Below are positions 61,897 through 64,000 of a DNA stretch of 64,000 bases, in pieces (within the stretch, counting starts at the first letter, position 1; each line of letters starts with the position of its first letter). This stretch comes from Theristus sp. LFF4_11. Taxonomy: Eukaryota > Nematoda > Chromadorea > Monhysterida > Xyalidae. The notes beneath the pieces are model-generated. The model was not told the DNA's origin and searched no databases. It saw only the letters and a program-made list of their open reading frames with translations. A program made the position numbers and the translations under genes. The stretch spans positions 1 through 64,000 of the forward strand of contig JASANC010002336.1 of NCBI GenBank assembly GCA_030248135.1, written 5' to 3'.

Positions 61897-62070
61897 CTAA
61901 ACAGTTGTCCGGTGTCCTTTCCGCCTGGGTGCCCCGCGTGGTGTCCTGTCTAGTAGTCTGTCTCGGAAGTAACAGTGGCAACTCAGACTCGGTGTTTGGA
62001 CTACTTGATTTTTCGGGACACGGAGGCCGCGCGAGACGCCGGACACCTGATCGGCCACGTTTTTTAGCAT
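61897..62070. mobile_element. TGTCC-type MITE, copy 3 (diverged)
   Basis: The left side GTTGTCCGGTGTCCTTTCCG, then CGTGGTGTCCTGTCT, resembles the left arm of the copy at 51929. The right side (TTCGGGACACGGAGG ... GCCGGACACC ... CACGTTTTTTAGC) is an imperfect inverted counterpart. It lies between the collagen and the minus-strand gene that follows. Confidence 0.5.
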
Positions 62071-62353
62071 GCAATTTCATTCTAAATCTTTTCGATCATT
62101 TGAGTGAAGTTTTTATTCTTGGTGTTTTTATTGATGGTCCGATAAAACATAAAATACACCGTTCACCAGAGTTCTGATATCGGACAACAACAATGAAACG
62201 TTCTTGACCGTTTGATTTTTCGCTAAAGAGCTAGAAAAAGGAAAATCTGACTAAATCCGGGTTTTCAAATCACAAACAACGCTTGCTACACAAAATCTTT
62301 ATCTTAAAACTACATTTTACTTAAGATCGCTTAGTGAAAAAGATCAAGATCAC

Positions 62354-64000
62354 TTAACGCCGACGGCGGCGACGCCCCGGTGGTGGCGGGCCAAACTGAC
62401 TCATGAATTGTTGGATCTCGACGGCACACTGCGGCTCGGCCTCCAGCTTGTCGAATGCTGCAGCAATACAGAGTCCCGCTTTTTCCCAACTGTTCACTGT
62501 AGCAAAATCTGGCGGCGTTTTCATCGGCGTTAGAAAACGGTGTTAAAATTAACCCCAACGGGAGGGTTTTTTAACGCCAACTACCGCTTTCTAAAGTGTG
62601 TCACTGTGTTCCAGGTGCGGGACAAGCGACTGCATTGCGGTCTCGGATTAATCAAATTTAGAAATTCCGTTGCCACAATTCACAATCAGCAGCAACATTT
62701 TCGCAACCTTTCCACAGCGCATCGAACTGCTGGCCGAATGTTGCCGTGCTGCTGACGCCGGGTACAGACGTGAGTTGAACATTCGACGGTCGCTCCATCA
62801 GGCACTCGTCGCATCTAAAAAAGCATTCATGGAAAAACACTGATAGTGCTATAGCGGCATTCATGAAGCAGTATTCGTAGTGACGCATAGCCATGTTTTA
62901 GCAGAGCTTCATGAATGCTGCTTAGGATCACTGGCGCCGCCGAGAAGGAACAAAGCTAATGGATCTGCAATGGATCCAGCAAAACCACTGGAGTTTGGTG
63001 CATTCCAAGTCTCTGGAAGCGGTGGGGAACTGCAGGTAAAAAATCGCTTTTAAGCATAGTTTTGGTTTAGCTTTTTGGTTTGTCTTAGCAGAAAAAGCCG
63101 CTTGAATATATGGTTGGTTGGTTGGTTGTTCGTTTCACCACTGACTTCCACTCATTTTCACATTCTTCGTAGACCGTTTCCCAGCAGGTTGCTTCGTAGA
63201 GCGGCTTGCACGGCGCCAGCCACTGATTTACTCCGGTGTACAGCGCCGATGTGTCAACCTGCAATCGATTAACGGTTTTTTCTTCGAAAAATAAACTTTG
63301 CATTTTATTTTCTTAATTTCATTTTTTACTGACTTGTCCCGACCACTCGTCGAATGGATTGCCTCCTTGTCCACCTTGGTTCCAGATGTCGCCATAAACG
63401 TTCCAGTTTTGATTGTTCTGTTGTTTGAGAAACGAAAGAAACGATTTAGATGCTGTTTTCCAATACATTGTCACAAAAAACTTCTTATAATATAAAGAGA
63501 CCTGTCCTTGTTGACCTGCTTGACCCTGCTGTTGACTCCACGGATCCCAATCGTTCCAGTTTTGGTTACCCTGTTGTGTATATTCAAATTTTACTTCATT
63601 GATTAAACGAAGATTCTCGATAAATCAATTTTACATCTCCAAAATTCATGCCATGCATGTTTACCTGTTGCCCTTGGCTGCCCCAGTCGGTCCAACTGCC
63701 ACCCCATTGATCAGTACCCTTCAGTAAAAAGGTATTTTCAAACTTTCAGAATATTTTGCTCATGTTTTTCAGGTCAACTGATTCCATTTGTACCGTATTA
63801 GTGGTCGGACACTCTTGCTGCAACTGCACGCTGCTCTTTGGTATGCAGTTCACGAGCTGTTTGCTCAATGCCTCATCCAATCGCATGTTGTCGATTTCCA
63901 GCCGATAATACTGTGAAAAAATCATTTTTTGTTTTCGCACTTTATTTGGATCGCGTTTTTCCGGATTTGGCAATCATACAGTTCACTCAAACTTACAGGG
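62354..64000 (-). CDS. Trp/Gln/Gly-repeat, Cys-containing protein, 5' partial
   Basis: Minus-strand exons 63997-64000 (edge), 63794-63910, 63665-63718, 63502-63570, 63334-63417, 63146-63258, 62708-62814 and 62354-62457 (TAA) join in phase, giving at least 215 residues; the start lies beyond the window. The first visible exon encodes a helical segment (YYRLEIDNMRLDEALSKQLV) with NC and EC cysteines. Three short phase-0 exons follow, each a variant of a Trp/Asn/Gln/Gly repeat: DQWGGSWTDWGSQGQQ, NQNWNDWDPWSQQQGQ and NNQNWNVYGDIWNQGG. Then a Cys-rich part (LAPCKPLYEATCWETVYEEC, WKCDECL), FDALWKAFDKLEAEPQC and a basic tail (GPPPPGRRRRRR). The repeat exons look like products of exon duplication. 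The composition suggests a secreted structural or matrix protein, but no family is recognised. Confidence 0.7.

Overview
The window is eukaryotic nuclear DNA, most likely from a nematode. The strongest evidence is a five-exon cuticle collagen gene at 59910-61682 with the nematode collagen N-terminal block and interrupted Gly-X-Y domains. Genes are split by canonical GT-AG introns, exons are GC-rich with G/C-ending codons, introns and spacers are AT-rich, and there are no bacterial-style operons. The genus cannot be named from the sequence alone. All gene models were assembled by eye from reading frames, splice signals and matching exon phases; no search or transcript data were used.

Layout. 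1-10864 holds no supportable gene; it is rich in GT/CA and TTG microsatellites and has a foldback element. 10865-16519 (+) is a disordered, low-complexity protein of unknown function. 16520-24017 is transposon and satellite DNA, including a 3 kb element whose inverted arms are themselves minisatellites, followed by a roughly 280 bp G-tract. 24018-24986 (-) holds the first three coding exons of an LZIC (ICAT-domain) homologue with no visible 3' end. 25400-31870 is a mosaic of inverted repeats and long G/C homopolymer tracts. 32000-33756 (+) is a clear DNAJB11-type ER co-chaperone. 34470-35215 is a hAT-like element with a perfect 8 bp target duplication. 35574-38774 (+) is an unknown, possibly beta-propeller protein whose fourth intron carries a mariner-like element. 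39241-41085 (+) is an ionotropic-receptor-type glutamate receptor. 41544-42664 (-) is a small secreted, dibasic-site peptide precursor. 45320-46896 (+) is a predicted secretory-pathway, tail-anchored or GPI protein. 48226-50455 is a 149 bp satellite. 51645-52942 (-) and 53887-54117 (-) are putative small membrane proteins. 55790-57986 (+) is a cyclase-family (KynB-like) metal hydrolase with both a signal peptide and a hydrophobic tail. 59910-61682 (+) is the collagen. 62354-64000 (-) is a Trp/Gln/Gly-repeat, Cys-containing protein that runs off the right edge.

Functionally the genes do not form a pathway. A notable share (collagen, ER chaperone, peptide precursor, GPI-like cyclase, the 46 kb protein, the W/Q/G protein) are predicted to enter the secretory route or serve it. 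The most unusual content is repetitive: at least ten distinguishable repeat families, several present in more than one copy within the window, many sitting inside introns.
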